Part shown: positions 1 to 6,724 of the stretch, one piece after another | Layout of the letters: each line of letters starts with the position of its first letter | How positions within the stretch are numbered: the stretch's first letter is position 1 | NCBI GenBank assembly: GCA_027490555.1 | Contig: JAIXXW010000016.1 | Coordinates: 1 to 8,207, forward strand | Direction: 5' to 3' | From: Comamonadaceae bacterium | GTDB lineage: Bacteria > Pseudomonadota > Gammaproteobacteria > Burkholderiales > Burkholderiaceae_C | DNA length: 8,207 nt | Program-made: the position numbers and the translations under genes | The notes under the pieces: generated by a model | What the model was told of the DNA's origin: nothing | The model's input: only the letters and a program-made list of their open reading frames with translations | Database searches by the model: none

Positions 1-612
1 CTGATCAGCATCGAGTGCATCGACGAGATCGCCGATGCCGTGGGCCGCAAGGCCGAGGTGGCCGCCATCACCGAGGCCGCCATGCGGGGCGAAATCAGCG
101 ATTTCAAGGAAAGCCTGCGACGCCGTCTGGCACTGCTGCGCGGTGTGACGCTGGCCGACATGGAGCGCGTCTACACCGAGCGCCTGCAGATCAACCCCGG
201 CGCGGCCGAGCTGATTGCGGCTTGCCACAAGGCGGGCCTGAAGGTGCTGCTGGTCTCGGGCGGCTTCACTTTCTTTGCCGACCGCGTCAAAAAGCGCCTG
301 AACATCGACTTCGCACGTTCCAACCGGCTGGAGGTGGTCAACGGTGAACTCACGGGCGGCCTGGTCATGCAAAGCTGGGGCGACATTTGCGACGGGGCCG
401 AGAAGCGCAGAACCTTGCTGGAAATGGCCTCGTTGATGGGCATCGAGCCCCATGAATGCATCGCTGTGGGTGATGGTGCCAACGACCTGCCCATGATGGG
501 CGCAGCCGGCTTGTCGGTGGCCTACCATGCCAAGCCCAAGGTGCGCGAGCAAGCCATGGTGGCGATCAACGAAGGTGGTCTGGACCGGTTGTTGGAAGCC
601 GTCAGACCCTGA
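1..612 (+). CDS. serB: Phosphoserine phosphatase SerB, 5'-truncated by the window edge
   Basis: SerB hydrolyses O-phosphoserine to L-serine, the last step of serine biosynthesis, in the cytoplasm; it is a HAD-superfamily enzyme. The reading frame is open from base 1 and gives 203 residues up to TGA at 610-612. The first residues, LISIECIDEIADAVGRKAEV, lie just after where the catalytic DxDST nucleophile motif should be, so that motif and the N-terminal region are outside the window. Visible HAD motifs are VSGGF (motif II serine, about residue 86 of the visible part), the EKRRTL lysine region, and GDGANDLPM (motif III Mg-binding aspartates, about 157-165), followed by the SerB-typical AYHAKPKV. 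The internal GTG at 40 is not a credible start because conserved sequence continues upstream of it. The gene converges on the DUF3820 gene with only 12 bases between the stops. The identity is firm. Confidence 0.95.
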   Translation: MISIECIDEIADAVGRKAEVAAITEAAMRGEISDFKESLRRRLALLRGVTLADMERVYTERLQINPGAAELIAACHKAGLKVLLVSGGFTFFADRVKKRLNIDFARSNRLEVVNGELTGGLVMQSWGDICDGAEKRRTLLEMASLMGIEPHECIAVGDGANDLPMMGAAGLSVAYHAKPKVREQAMVAINEGGLDRLLEAVRP

Positions 613-624
613 GGTCAGGCCAGA

Positions 625-834
625 TCACCGGCGCAAGGGCCGCAGCAGGTCTTTCAAACCGTTGTGGTCGATTTCCTGCATGAGTTGCAACAGTTGCCCG
701 ATTTCCCCTTTGGGAAAACCTTCGCGCGCAAACCAATTCAGGTAGTTGCCGGGCAAGTCGGCGATCAGCACACCCTTGTGCTTGCCAAAAGGCATGGGCG
801 TGGTGACGAGTTTGAGCAGGTCCTCGGGTGTCAT
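625..834 (-). CDS. DUF3820 family small protein
   Basis: This 69-residue protein has the compact signature of DUF3820, also listed as a putative quorum-sensing-regulated virulence factor family: MPFGKHKG, then DLPGNYLNWF, then GFPKGEIGQLL and a final NGL. This signature fills nearly the whole protein (residues about 13-62). The biochemical role is not established and I do not assign one. The ATG at 834 was chosen because GAAGG lies 7 bases upstream of it and the family signature begins shortly after. A longer frame from 882 would run back into the hydrolase gene and adds a glycine/cysteine-rich stretch unlike the family. The start sits 10 bases past the hydrolase stop and the Shine-Dalgarno overlaps that TGA, so the two are probably co-transcribed and translationally coupled. 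No membrane segment or signal peptide is visible. Confidence 0.85.
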   Translation of the reverse strand: MTPEDLLKLVTTPMPFGKHKGVLIADLPGNYLNWFAREGFPKGEIGQLLQLMQEIDHNGLKDLLRPLRR

Positions 835-844
835 GCCCCAGCCT

Positions 845-1642
845 TCACGACTCGCCCCACAGCCAGCTGCGCACCCCGGCATGGAAGGCTTCCGGCCGCG
901 AGACCATCACCCAATGTCCGCAGGGCAAGCCCAGCACCGCGCTGCCAGGCTTGGTGCTGACTTTGTCGAGCCACCTGGACGAATGGAACATGAAAGGTTT
1001 GCGCGCCCCATAGACAAACAACAGCGGCATCGGCAACTGGACTGGCGCCGCATGCCTCAAGCCACCCGCTGTACCGAACCACCGCATGGCATAGGGGTAG
1101 TTCATCTTGTGGGTGATGCTGGACGGCTCGGCGGGGCACCTCAGCCAACGCGCCATGGCGCGGGTCATGCGCGTGCCCAGACGGCCCCCCAGCTTCCACG
1201 CCAGGGCCAGCCAAAGCTGGTAAGCCATCACCGAGAGTTTGGCTTTCAGGTCCCACTCGCGCCACAAGGCCCCCGAATTGTGGTCGCCCACGTCCACCGC
1301 CACCACGCGGGCCACGCGATCGGGGTGACGCATCGCGAATTCATATCCAAACATGCAGCCCCAGTCGTGCAGCATCAAAGTCACAGGCTGGTCGGGGCTG
1401 ATGCGGTCCACGATCTGACGCAGCAGCTGGCACATGTCGTCCAGGCTGGTCGCCGAGGGACCGCTTTCAAAACCTGGCAGCGTCAAACAGGCGCAGGTGG
1501 CCCGGTCCTGCAAGGCGGCCACGGTGCCGTCCCACAAGGCCCGGGTGTCGGGCCAGCCGTGCAGCATCAGGACGACTTCCTCGCCCTGCCCTTGCAGCCA
1601 GACCTCGGTGCCATTGACGGTGATGCACAGTTCGTTGTTCAT
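845..1642 (-). CDS. Alpha/beta-fold hydrolase, epoxide hydrolase/dehalogenase-like
   Basis: This 265-residue protein is of typical length for the alpha/beta hydrolase superfamily. Counting from the ATG at 1642, the oxyanion-hole motif is HGWPD (28-32). The nucleophile elbow is LMLHDWGCMFGYEF with Asp93 in HDWG, the form seen in epoxide hydrolases and haloalkane dehalogenases rather than Ser esterases. The catalytic base is probably His243 in CGHWVM. A helical lid rich in Trp and Arg lies between about 125 and 195. The usual acid after strand 7 (GxxD) is replaced by YGARKPFMFHS, so the acid may instead come from the VDVGDH loop at about 117-122. The substrate is unknown. An in-frame TTG at 1648 would add two residues, but the ATG is better placed behind GAAG. 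It follows the aminotransferase by 61 bases and precedes DUF3820 by 10. The superfamily is certain and the reaction class inferred. Confidence 0.88.
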   Translation of the reverse strand: MNNELCITVNGTEVWLQGQGEEVVLMLHGWPDTRALWDGTVAALQDRATCACLTLPGFESGPSATSLDDMCQLLRQIVDRISPDQPVTLMLHDWGCMFGYEFAMRHPDRVARVVAVDVGDHNSGALWREWDLKAKLSVMAYQLWLALAWKLGGRLGTRMTRAMARWLRCPAEPSSITHKMNYPYAMRWFGTAGGLRHAAPVQLPMPLLFVYGARKPFMFHSSRWLDKVSTKPGSAVLGLPCGHWVMVSRPEAFHAGVRSWLWGES

Positions 1643-1672
1643 GGGCAAGCTTCAAAGTGAACCCGCACAACT

Positions 1673-1686
1673 CCCGTTCAGACGGG
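1673..1686 (-). repeat. Short inverted repeat between aminotransferase and hydrolase genes
   Basis: CCCGT-TCAG-ACGGG forms a 5-bp stem, extendable to about 7 bp with one G-T pair, in the 61-base spacer between the two minus-strand genes. No run of T follows in the minus direction, so this is not a convincing intrinsic terminator. It might modestly attenuate read-through or stabilise mRNA ends. It could also be chance in GC-rich DNA. Confidence 0.3.
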
Positions 1687-1703
1687 GGGCTGCTGGGTGG
1701 ACA

Positions 1704-2900
1704 TCAGAGGGCTTTGGCCAAGCGGGCCACGCCCTCGCGGATCTTGTCTTCACCCACCGTGGCAAAGCTCAGTCGGAAGGTGGCGTGATCCGGTTGAGCG
1801 CAGAAGAAAGGCGTGCCTGGCACAAAGGCCACGCCCTGCTCAATGGCGCGCTTGGCGTACACATGGCCGTCTTGGACCTGGCCGCCTGCGCCGGTCAGAC
1901 GCGCCCACACGAACAAGCCCCCCTGGGGTTGCACAAAGTCGACCGCATCGCCCAATTCGCGGCGCAGTGCCTCACCCATGGTTTGGGCCCGTTGGGCATA
2001 GACGGCACGCACTTTGTCCAGCGTGGCGGGCATGCGTCCGGCAAGCAAGTACTGTGCGGCTGTGGCCTGGGCAAAGGTGCTGGTGTGCGCGTCGCTGAAC
2101 TGCTTGCACATGGTGGCTTTGCCCAGCAACTCGGCTGGCGCAACCATCCAGCCCACCCGCAGTCCGGGTGACAAGACCTTGGACAGCGAGCCGCAATGCA
2201 CCAACAGCTCACGGCTGCCAGGCACGGTGCTGCTCAAAGCCAGCAAGCTGGGCGGAGGGGCTTCACCAAAGTAAAGGTCACCATAGGGGTCGTCTTCGAC
2301 GATCAAGGTCTGGTGTTTCACCGCCATTTCCAAAACCTTTTGGCGGCGTTCGGCGCTCAACAAGGCACCACTGGGGTTGCCAAAGGTGGGGATCAGGTAC
2401 ACAAATTTAGGCTTGTGCTCGTCGATCAATTGTTCGAGCTCGTCGGTCTTGACGCCGTGGCCGTCCACCGGGGCACTGATGAGTTCGGCCCCGTACAAAC
2501 GAAAACACTGGATGGTGGCTAAAAATGTGGGGCCTTCCACGATCACCTTGTCGCCAGGGCTGATCATGGTTTTGCCGATCAAATCCAGGCCCTGCTGGCT
2601 GCCGGTGGTCACGATCAGCTGGTCCGACGTCACATCCCGGGTACCCTTGTGCTGCATGAAATGGGCCAGTTGCTCCCGCAGCGGGCCAAAGCCCTCGGTC
2701 GCGCCGTATTGCAGCGCGGCACCAGGGTCTTGTGACAAGGCGGCGTTGCTGGCTTCCTGGATGCCCTGCACGTCAAACATGGCGCTGTCGGGAAACCCCC
2801 CCGCAAAACTGATGATGCCGGGCTTGCCCAGGAGTTTGAACAGCTCGCGGATGGCAGAGGTTTCGACATGGTTCAGGCGTTCGGCAAATTGCAAAGGCAT
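1704..2900 (-). CDS. Class I/II PLP-dependent aminotransferase, LysN/Aro8-like
   Basis: This 398-residue fold-type I aminotransferase moves an amino group between an amino acid and a 2-oxo acid using pyridoxal phosphate in the cytoplasm. It resembles the multi-substrate 2-aminoadipate/aromatic (LysN, Aro8) branch. Landmarks are ISFAGGFPDS near residues 30-39, QYGATEGFGPLRE at 64-76, TTGSQQGLDL at 98-107, PTFGNPSG with Asn175, EDDPYGDLY with Asp203 (ring nitrogen) and Tyr206, CGSLSKVLSPGLRVGW with Schiff-base Lys241, and FRLSF with carboxylate-binding Arg376. There is no N-terminal helix-turn-helix, so it is not a MocR regulator. The ATG at 2900 is preceded by GGAAG at 8 bases. It diverges from nth and leads the minus-strand group with the hydrolase and DUF3820. 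The family is sure; the precise substrate cannot be read from sequence. Confidence 0.93.
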   Translation of the reverse strand: MPLQFAERLNHVETSAIRELFKLLGKPGIISFAGGFPDSAMFDVQGIQEASNAALSQDPGAALQYGATEGFGPLREQLAHFMQHKGTRDVTSDQLIVTTGSQQGLDLIGKTMISPGDKVIVEGPTFLATIQCFRLYGAELISAPVDGHGVKTDELEQLIDEHKPKFVYLIPTFGNPSGALLSAERRQKVLEMAVKHQTLIVEDDPYGDLYFGEAPPPSLLALSSTVPGSRELLVHCGSLSKVLSPGLRVGWMVAPAELLGKATMCKQFSDAHTSTFAQATAAQYLLAGRMPATLDKVRAVYAQRAQTMGEALRRELGDAVDFVQPQGGLFVWARLTGAGGQVQDGHVYAKRAIEQGVAFVPGTPFFCAQPDHATFRLSFATVGEDKIREGVARLAKAL

Positions 2901-2908
2901 GGTGTATC

Positions 2909-2913
2909 TTCCG
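2909..2913 (-). promoter_or_regulatory. Ribosome binding site of the aminotransferase gene
   Basis: On the minus strand, GGAAG lies 8 bases ahead of the ATG at 2900. This is a good Shine-Dalgarno match and supports that start over downstream methionines. Confidence 0.6.
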
Positions 2914-2953
2914 GTTTGACTTGGCCCTCATTTTGCCAACATCCGGACTGCCC

Positions 2954-3586
2954 ATGAAACCCGCACAGATCGAATCTTTTTTTGCCACCTTGCAGGCGGC
3001 CAACCCCATGCCCGTGACCGAGTTGGAGTACACCAGCGTTTTCGAGTTGCTCGCCGCCGTGCTGCTGTCGGCCCAGGCCACCGATGTGGGCGTGAACAAG
3101 GCCACCCGCAAATTGTTTCCGGTGGCAGGCACCCCACAAAAAATCCTGGACCTGGGCCTGGCGGGCCTGGAGCGTCACATCCAGACCATCGGTCTGTACC
3201 GCAGCAAGGCCAAACACCTGATGCAAACCTGCAAGATCTTGGTGGAACAACACGGCGGCCAGGTGCCCCGCACCCGCGAAGCCCTGGAAGCCTTGCCCGG
3301 CGTTGGCCGCAAGACCGCCAATGTGGTGCTCAACTGCGCTTTTGGCGAGCCGACCATGGCGGTGGACACGCACATCTTCCGCCTGGGCAACCGCACAGGC
3401 CTGGCCCCGGGCAAAACGCCTTTGGAGGTCGAGCAAAAGTTGCTCCGACGCATCCCGGCCCGGTATTTGGTGGACGCGCACCACTGGCTGATCCTGCACG
3501 GGCGCTATGTGTGTCAGGCCAGAAAACCGATGTGCGGCCAATGCGCGGTGGCGGCTTTCTGCGATTACAAACCCAAAACCCCGTGA
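2954..3586 (+). CDS. nth: Endonuclease III (DNA glycosylase/AP lyase)
   Basis: Nth removes oxidised pyrimidines from DNA and cleaves the abasic strand, the first step of base excision repair. The 210-residue protein is the family's usual length. The helix-hairpin-helix LPGVGRKTA holds catalytic Lys120, and VDTHIFRLGNR holds catalytic Asp138. The [4Fe-4S] ligands form C-x6-C-x2-C-x5-C at Cys187, 194, 197 and 203. All these positions equal my recollection of the E. coli numbering, which strongly supports the ATG at 2954 (MKPAQIESFF). An in-frame ATG at 2921 would add 11 residues that fit no conserved N-terminus. The Shine-Dalgarno before 2954 is weak (only GGA within CCGGACTGCCC). The gene diverges from the aminotransferase across 53 bases. 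All key residues are intact. Confidence 0.97.
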   Translation: MKPAQIESFFATLQAANPMPVTELEYTSVFELLAAVLLSAQATDVGVNKATRKLFPVAGTPQKILDLGLAGLERHIQTIGLYRSKAKHLMQTCKILVEQHGGQVPRTREALEALPGVGRKTANVVLNCAFGEPTMAVDTHIFRLGNRTGLAPGKTPLEVEQKLLRRIPARYLVDAHHWLILHGRYVCQARKPMCGQCAVAAFCDYKPKTP

Positions 3587-3651
3587 CCCACAGGCTCGTG
3601 CTGACCCGAAGCCACCGTGCATGACCAAGACTGCCGCCACGACCCTGCGCC

Positions 3652-3679
3652 ATCGCCCCTGACCCGATCGGGGGGCGAT
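3652..3679. repeat. Inverted repeat with nested palindrome downstream of nth
   Basis: ATCGCCCC (3652-3659) pairs with GGGGCGAT (3672-3679) across a 12-base loop. The loop region contains a second perfect palindrome, CCCGATCGGG (3663-3672), so two exclusive hairpins are possible. It lies 66 bases after the nth stop and just upstream of a probable -10 element. A T run (3701-3707) is more than 20 bases away, so it is not a standard intrinsic terminator. It could be a weak terminator, a processing site or an operator. Confidence 0.4.
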
Positions 3680-3690
3680 CCCCTGGCAGG

Positions 3691-3696
3691 TAAAAT
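3691..3696 (+). promoter_or_regulatory. Probable -10 element for the DUF3348 operon
   Basis: TAAAAT, in the context GGTAAAATC that is common for betaproteobacterial sigma-70 promoters, lies 89 bases before the DUF3348 start. The expected transcription start is near 3703, inside a run of seven T. No good -35 hexamer is found 16-18 bases upstream; that space holds the G-rich inverted repeat. The promoter may therefore be weak or need an activator. Confidence 0.4.
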
Positions 3697-3742
3697 CTTG
3701 TTTTTTTGAATCGACCGCATCTGCCCTGGCGTGCGTCACCCC

Positions 3743-3760
3743 CCGAGCACCGAGGCTCGG
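3743..3760 (+). repeat. Leader hairpin ahead of the DUF3348 gene
   Basis: CCGAGC (3743-3748) and GCTCGG (3755-3760) form a 6-bp GC stem with a six-base loop, followed directly by TTTA. If transcription starts near 3703, this hairpin lies within the untranslated leader and could act as a weak attenuator or affect mRNA stability. The T run is too short for a strong terminator. Confidence 0.35.
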
Positions 3761-3785
3761 TTTACACAGCGCCACACACCTTTCC

Positions 3786-4577
3786 ATGACACGCCCCCTG
3801 CCGCGTGCCCACCTCCTCCGATCCCCCCTGCTGCGTTTTCTGACAGAAAACGGCATGCCCGTTGCTGCCCAGCCCACAGACGATGTCGGTCAAAAACTGG
3901 GGGATTGGCTCGATTTTCGGCAGGCCATCGCCTTGCACGGCGTGCTCCACCCGGAATCTGCAGCCCAGCCAGCGCGCCAGAAGCCACGCACGTCTGCCCG
4001 GTCGGTTCAGGCCCTGGTCCAGCAGGTGGAACAGGTGCGCGCGCAACTGGAGCATTCGATCCAGCACGGAGCGCCCCCCGGATCGGGTCTGGCGCGGATC
4101 GACATGCCCCCGCCTGAACTGCAAGCGCCGATGGAGCCCCAAACGGCTTTTGAGCCTTACCGGCGCTACCACGCGGCCCACCAGCGGCAAATGGACAGCA
4201 CCGTTCGCGCTTTGCGCGCTCAGGTGCGCCGTGCATTGGGCTCTGGCACCCGCGACATGCAGCAACTGGCCGCGCTGGACGCTGCGTTTGAAAACATCTT
4301 CGCAGCGCGTGAAGCCGCCTTGCTGTCCAAAGTGGCCAAGCTGCTGGAAAAACAGTTCATGCAAGGCCTCCAAGCCCAGCGCCCACAACGCGCCGAGGCC
4401 AGCCAACTGCTGGCAGTCGGCGATGGTGGCCTAGACGACAGCGTGCAATCTGCGCCGACGGCGGCATGGCTGATGCCATGGCGCCAAGCCATGCGTTCGG
4501 CCTTGCTGGCCGAGCTGGACATGCGCTTGCAGCCCACGCTGGGCCTGCTGGAAGCCCTCCAACAAGAAACAACATGA
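3786..4577 (+). CDS. DUF3348 family protein, first gene of the stator-like operon
   Basis: This 263-residue protein has no signal peptide or membrane helix and is predicted to be soluble and mostly helical. The family core runs from about residue 118 to 195: AFEPYRRYHAAHQRQMDSTV, LRAQVRRAL, LAALDAAFENIFAAREAALL and VAKLLEKQF. A proline-rich linker (about 96-117) separates it from an N-terminal helical part with a coiled-coil-like QALVQQVEQVRAQLEHSI segment (75-92). The ATG at 3786 has no evident Shine-Dalgarno, and no in-frame start lies just upstream. Its TGA overlaps the ATG of the next gene by four bases (4574-4577), arguing for translational coupling. The family has no known function that I can name. 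Given its fixed partners here, a soluble component, regulator or assembly factor of the MotAB/ZorAB-like complex is plausible but inferred. Confidence 0.85.
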   Translation: MTRPLPRAHLLRSPLLRFLTENGMPVAAQPTDDVGQKLGDWLDFRQAIALHGVLHPESAAQPARQKPRTSARSVQALVQQVEQVRAQLEHSIQHGAPPGSGLARIDMPPPELQAPMEPQTAFEPYRRYHAAHQRQMDSTVRALRAQVRRALGSGTRDMQQLAALDAAFENIFAAREAALLSKVAKLLEKQFMQGLQAQRPQRAEASQLLAVGDGGLDDSVQSAPTAAWLMPWRQAMRSALLAELDMRLQPTLGLLEALQQETT

Positions 4578-6724
4578 AACGATATTCCTTTCCGATGGCT
4601 TTTGGCCTGGGTCTCCTGGCGCTGTTCTGGGTCGCCGCATCGGTGGCCGCCAGCCACCCCCTGGTGCTGGCCATGACCGCCTGTATCGCTGCGGTCTATG
4701 GGGCAGGCGCTTGGGAATTGCGCCAGTACCGAGAGACCACGCAGGCCTTGTGCAAAGCCCTGAACGAAGTTCCCCAAGGCCTGCAAAACCTGAACGACTG
4801 GTTGATCACCTTGCCCGCTGGTTTGCAAAACCCTGTTCGCCAACGTGTCGAGGGTGAGCGCAGCGGCCTGCCCGGCCCGGCCCTCACGCCTTATCTGGTG
4901 GGCTTGCTGGTCATGTTGGGCATGCTGGGCACATTCCTGGGCATGGTCGTCACCCTCAACGGCGCTGTGTTTGCATTGGAGGGCTCGAGCAATGTGTCCG
5001 GCATCCGTGCGGCGTTTTCCGAGCCCATCAAAGGCCTCGGGTTGGCGTTTGGCACCTCGGTGGCGGGCGTGGCCACGTCGGCCATGCTGGGCCTGATGAG
5101 CAGCTTGGCCCGGCGCGAGCGCGCCCTGGCCGCGCAAACCTTGGACACCTTGGTCCACAGCAGCTTGCGGGGGTTTTCGCTCACGCACCAGCGGCAAGAA
5201 GCCTTCCAAGCGCTGCAGCAGCAAGCGCAAATCCTGCCGCAGCTGGTGCAGCAAATGCAGACCCTGATGGCGAACATGGCCGACACCAGCCAGCAGATGA
5301 ACGCACGGCTGTTGGCCGACCAGCACAACTTCCACGCGCAAGTGCACACGGCCTACACCGGTCTGGCGCAATCAGTGGACCAGTCGCTGCGCAGCAGTCT
5401 GAGACAAAGCCTGCAACTGGCCAGCGACAGCATCCGCCCCGTGGTGCAAGCCACCATGACCGAGCTGGGCCAACAAGCCCAAAGCATGAACGAGCGCTTG
5501 CTGCTCAACACGCAGCAGCACCTTGAGGGGCTGCACAAGCACCTGGTCGCCACCACGAGCGCCGTGGCGCAGACCCACACCGAGACGCTGACACAGCAGG
5601 CGCAGGCCCATGTCCAGCTGACCGAGCATGTCGGCCAGTCGCTGGACGCGTACCGCCAGACAGTCGAGCGCCAATGCCAAGATCTGCTCGCGCAGATCGG
5701 CGCTGCACTCAGCGCGCAACAAGCCCAGCACCACGACGCGGACCTGCAGCGTCTGCAAGCTTGGCAGGACGCCTTGACACACATGGCGGACACACTGCAC
5801 AGCACCTGGCAAAGCGCAGGCGCACAGACCCTGGCGCAACAACAAGCGATTTGCGACACCTTGAGCCGCACCGCGCAGGACATCACCACCCACAGCCAAA
5901 CCCAGGCCACCCAAACCTTGGCCGACATCCATCGCCTGATGGCCAGCAGCGAAGCGCTGATGCAAGAACGCATCGCCACAGAGGCGCAGTGGACCGCGCA
6001 GCACCAGCAACGGGCCCAAGAGCTGGCCGGCTTGCTGCGCCATGAGCTGTCGGCCCTGAGGGACGCAGAAGAGGCGCGCGGCCAGGCCGCCGTGGCACGC
6101 CTGGCCGAGCTGCAGACGGCCGTGACCGCCCACCTGAGCACGCTGGGCACAGCGCTGGAAGTGCCCATCGCCCGCTTGATCGAAAGCGCCTCGCAAGCGC
6201 CCCAAGCCGCGGCCGAGGTCATGGGCCAGCTGCGCCAGGAAATCTCGCACAGCGTGGCACGCGACAACACCCTGCTCGAAGAGCGCGCCCGCATCCTGGG
6301 CACGCTCAGCACGTTGCTGGACGCGATCCAGCACGCCTCGACCGAGCAGCGCGGTGTGATCGACACACTGGTGTCCGCCAGCCAGGCCACGCTGGCCGAG
6401 GCCAACCGCCAGTTCCATGCCCACGTGAACGCCGAGACGGACAAACTGGGCCAGATTTCGGCACAGGTCACGGCCAGCGCGGTGGACGTTGCCAGCCTGG
6501 GGGAGACTTTCGCTTTTGCCGTGCGGGCATTCAGCGAGAGCAACGGCCAACTCATGGCCCAACTGCAGCGCATCGAAGCGGCGATCGACAAGTCACTGAC
6601 CCGCAGCGATGAGCAGCTGGCTTACTACGTGGGCCAAGCCCGCGAGATCATCGACCTGAGCATCCACAGCCAGCAAGACGTGCTGGAAGCCCTGCAGCAA
6701 CGCCAGGCACAAGGGGTGGCCTGA
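4574..6724 (+). CDS. MotA/TolQ/ZorA-like channel protein with long coiled-coil tail (DUF802 type)
   Basis: This 716-residue inner-membrane protein has four predicted helices at about residues 6-26, 29-47, 106-136 and 153-177. A cytoplasmic loop lies between helices 2 and 3, and a helical tail of about 535 residues follows ARRERALAAQ. The LGMLGTFLGMVVTLNGA and GLGLAFGTSVAGVATSAMLG segments match the last two helices of the MotA/TolQ/ExbB/ZorA family; Thr120 and Thr161/Ser162 are candidate ion-path residues. The tail is Gln/Ala/Ser/His-rich with heptad character. It ends in a more conserved-looking tip: QLQRIEAAIDKSL, RSDEQLAYYVGQ, AREIIDLS. The ATG at 4574 overlaps the previous stop (ATGA); an upstream in-frame ATG at 4466 lies inside the DUF3348 gene and adds non-membrane sequence. 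A chemotaxis-receptor-like protein is excluded by the absence of a signalling hairpin. Channel family likely; cellular role unknown. Confidence 0.85.
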   Translation: MKRYSFPMAFGLGLLALFWVAASVAASHPLVLAMTACIAAVYGAGAWELRQYRETTQALCKALNEVPQGLQNLNDWLITLPAGLQNPVRQRVEGERSGLPGPALTPYLVGLLVMLGMLGTFLGMVVTLNGAVFALEGSSNVSGIRAAFSEPIKGLGLAFGTSVAGVATSAMLGLMSSLARRERALAAQTLDTLVHSSLRGFSLTHQRQEAFQALQQQAQILPQLVQQMQTLMANMADTSQQMNARLLADQHNFHAQVHTAYTGLAQSVDQSLRSSLRQSLQLASDSIRPVVQATMTELGQQAQSMNERLLLNTQQHLEGLHKHLVATTSAVAQTHTETLTQQAQAHVQLTEHVGQSLDAYRQTVERQCQDLLAQIGAALSAQQAQHHDADLQRLQAWQDALTHMADTLHSTWQSAGAQTLAQQQAICDTLSRTAQDITTHSQTQATQTLADIHRLMASSEALMQERIATEAQWTAQHQQRAQELAGLLRHELSALRDAEEARGQAAVARLAELQTAVTAHLSTLGTALEVPIARLIESASQAPQAAAEVMGQLRQEISHSVARDNTLLEERARILGTLSTLLDAIQHASTEQRGVIDTLVSASQATLAEANRQFHAHVNAETDKLGQISAQVTASAVDVASLGETFAFAVRAFSESNGQLMAQLQRIEAAIDKSLTRSDEQLAYYVGQAREIIDLSIHSQQDVLEALQQRQAQGVA

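Noticed and set aside
746..1660. Plus-strand open frame of 304 codons opposite the hydrolase
   Set aside because: It has a His/Gln/Arg-rich translation with no domain, antisense to a clear alpha/beta hydrolase.
2916..2944. TTGACT resembling a -35 box for nth
   Set aside because: No acceptable -10 hexamer lies 16-18 bases downstream, and the resulting start would fall almost at the nth ATG.
3620..3661. Thirteen-codon frame MTKTAATTLRHRP in the nth to DUF3348 gap
   Set aside because: It has no Shine-Dalgarno, is too short to support, and would be expected by chance.
2873..3877. Minus-strand open frame of 334 codons opposite nth
   Set aside because: It lies antisense to an nth gene with every catalytic and cluster residue intact; its translation has no recognisable family and is typical of third-position G/C bias.
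5353..6591. Two long minus-strand open frames opposite the channel-protein tail
   Set aside because: They are rich in Ser, Cys, Trp and Arg or in Gly, Leu and Gln, with no family signature, and mirror the repetitive Gln/Ala codons of the real gene.
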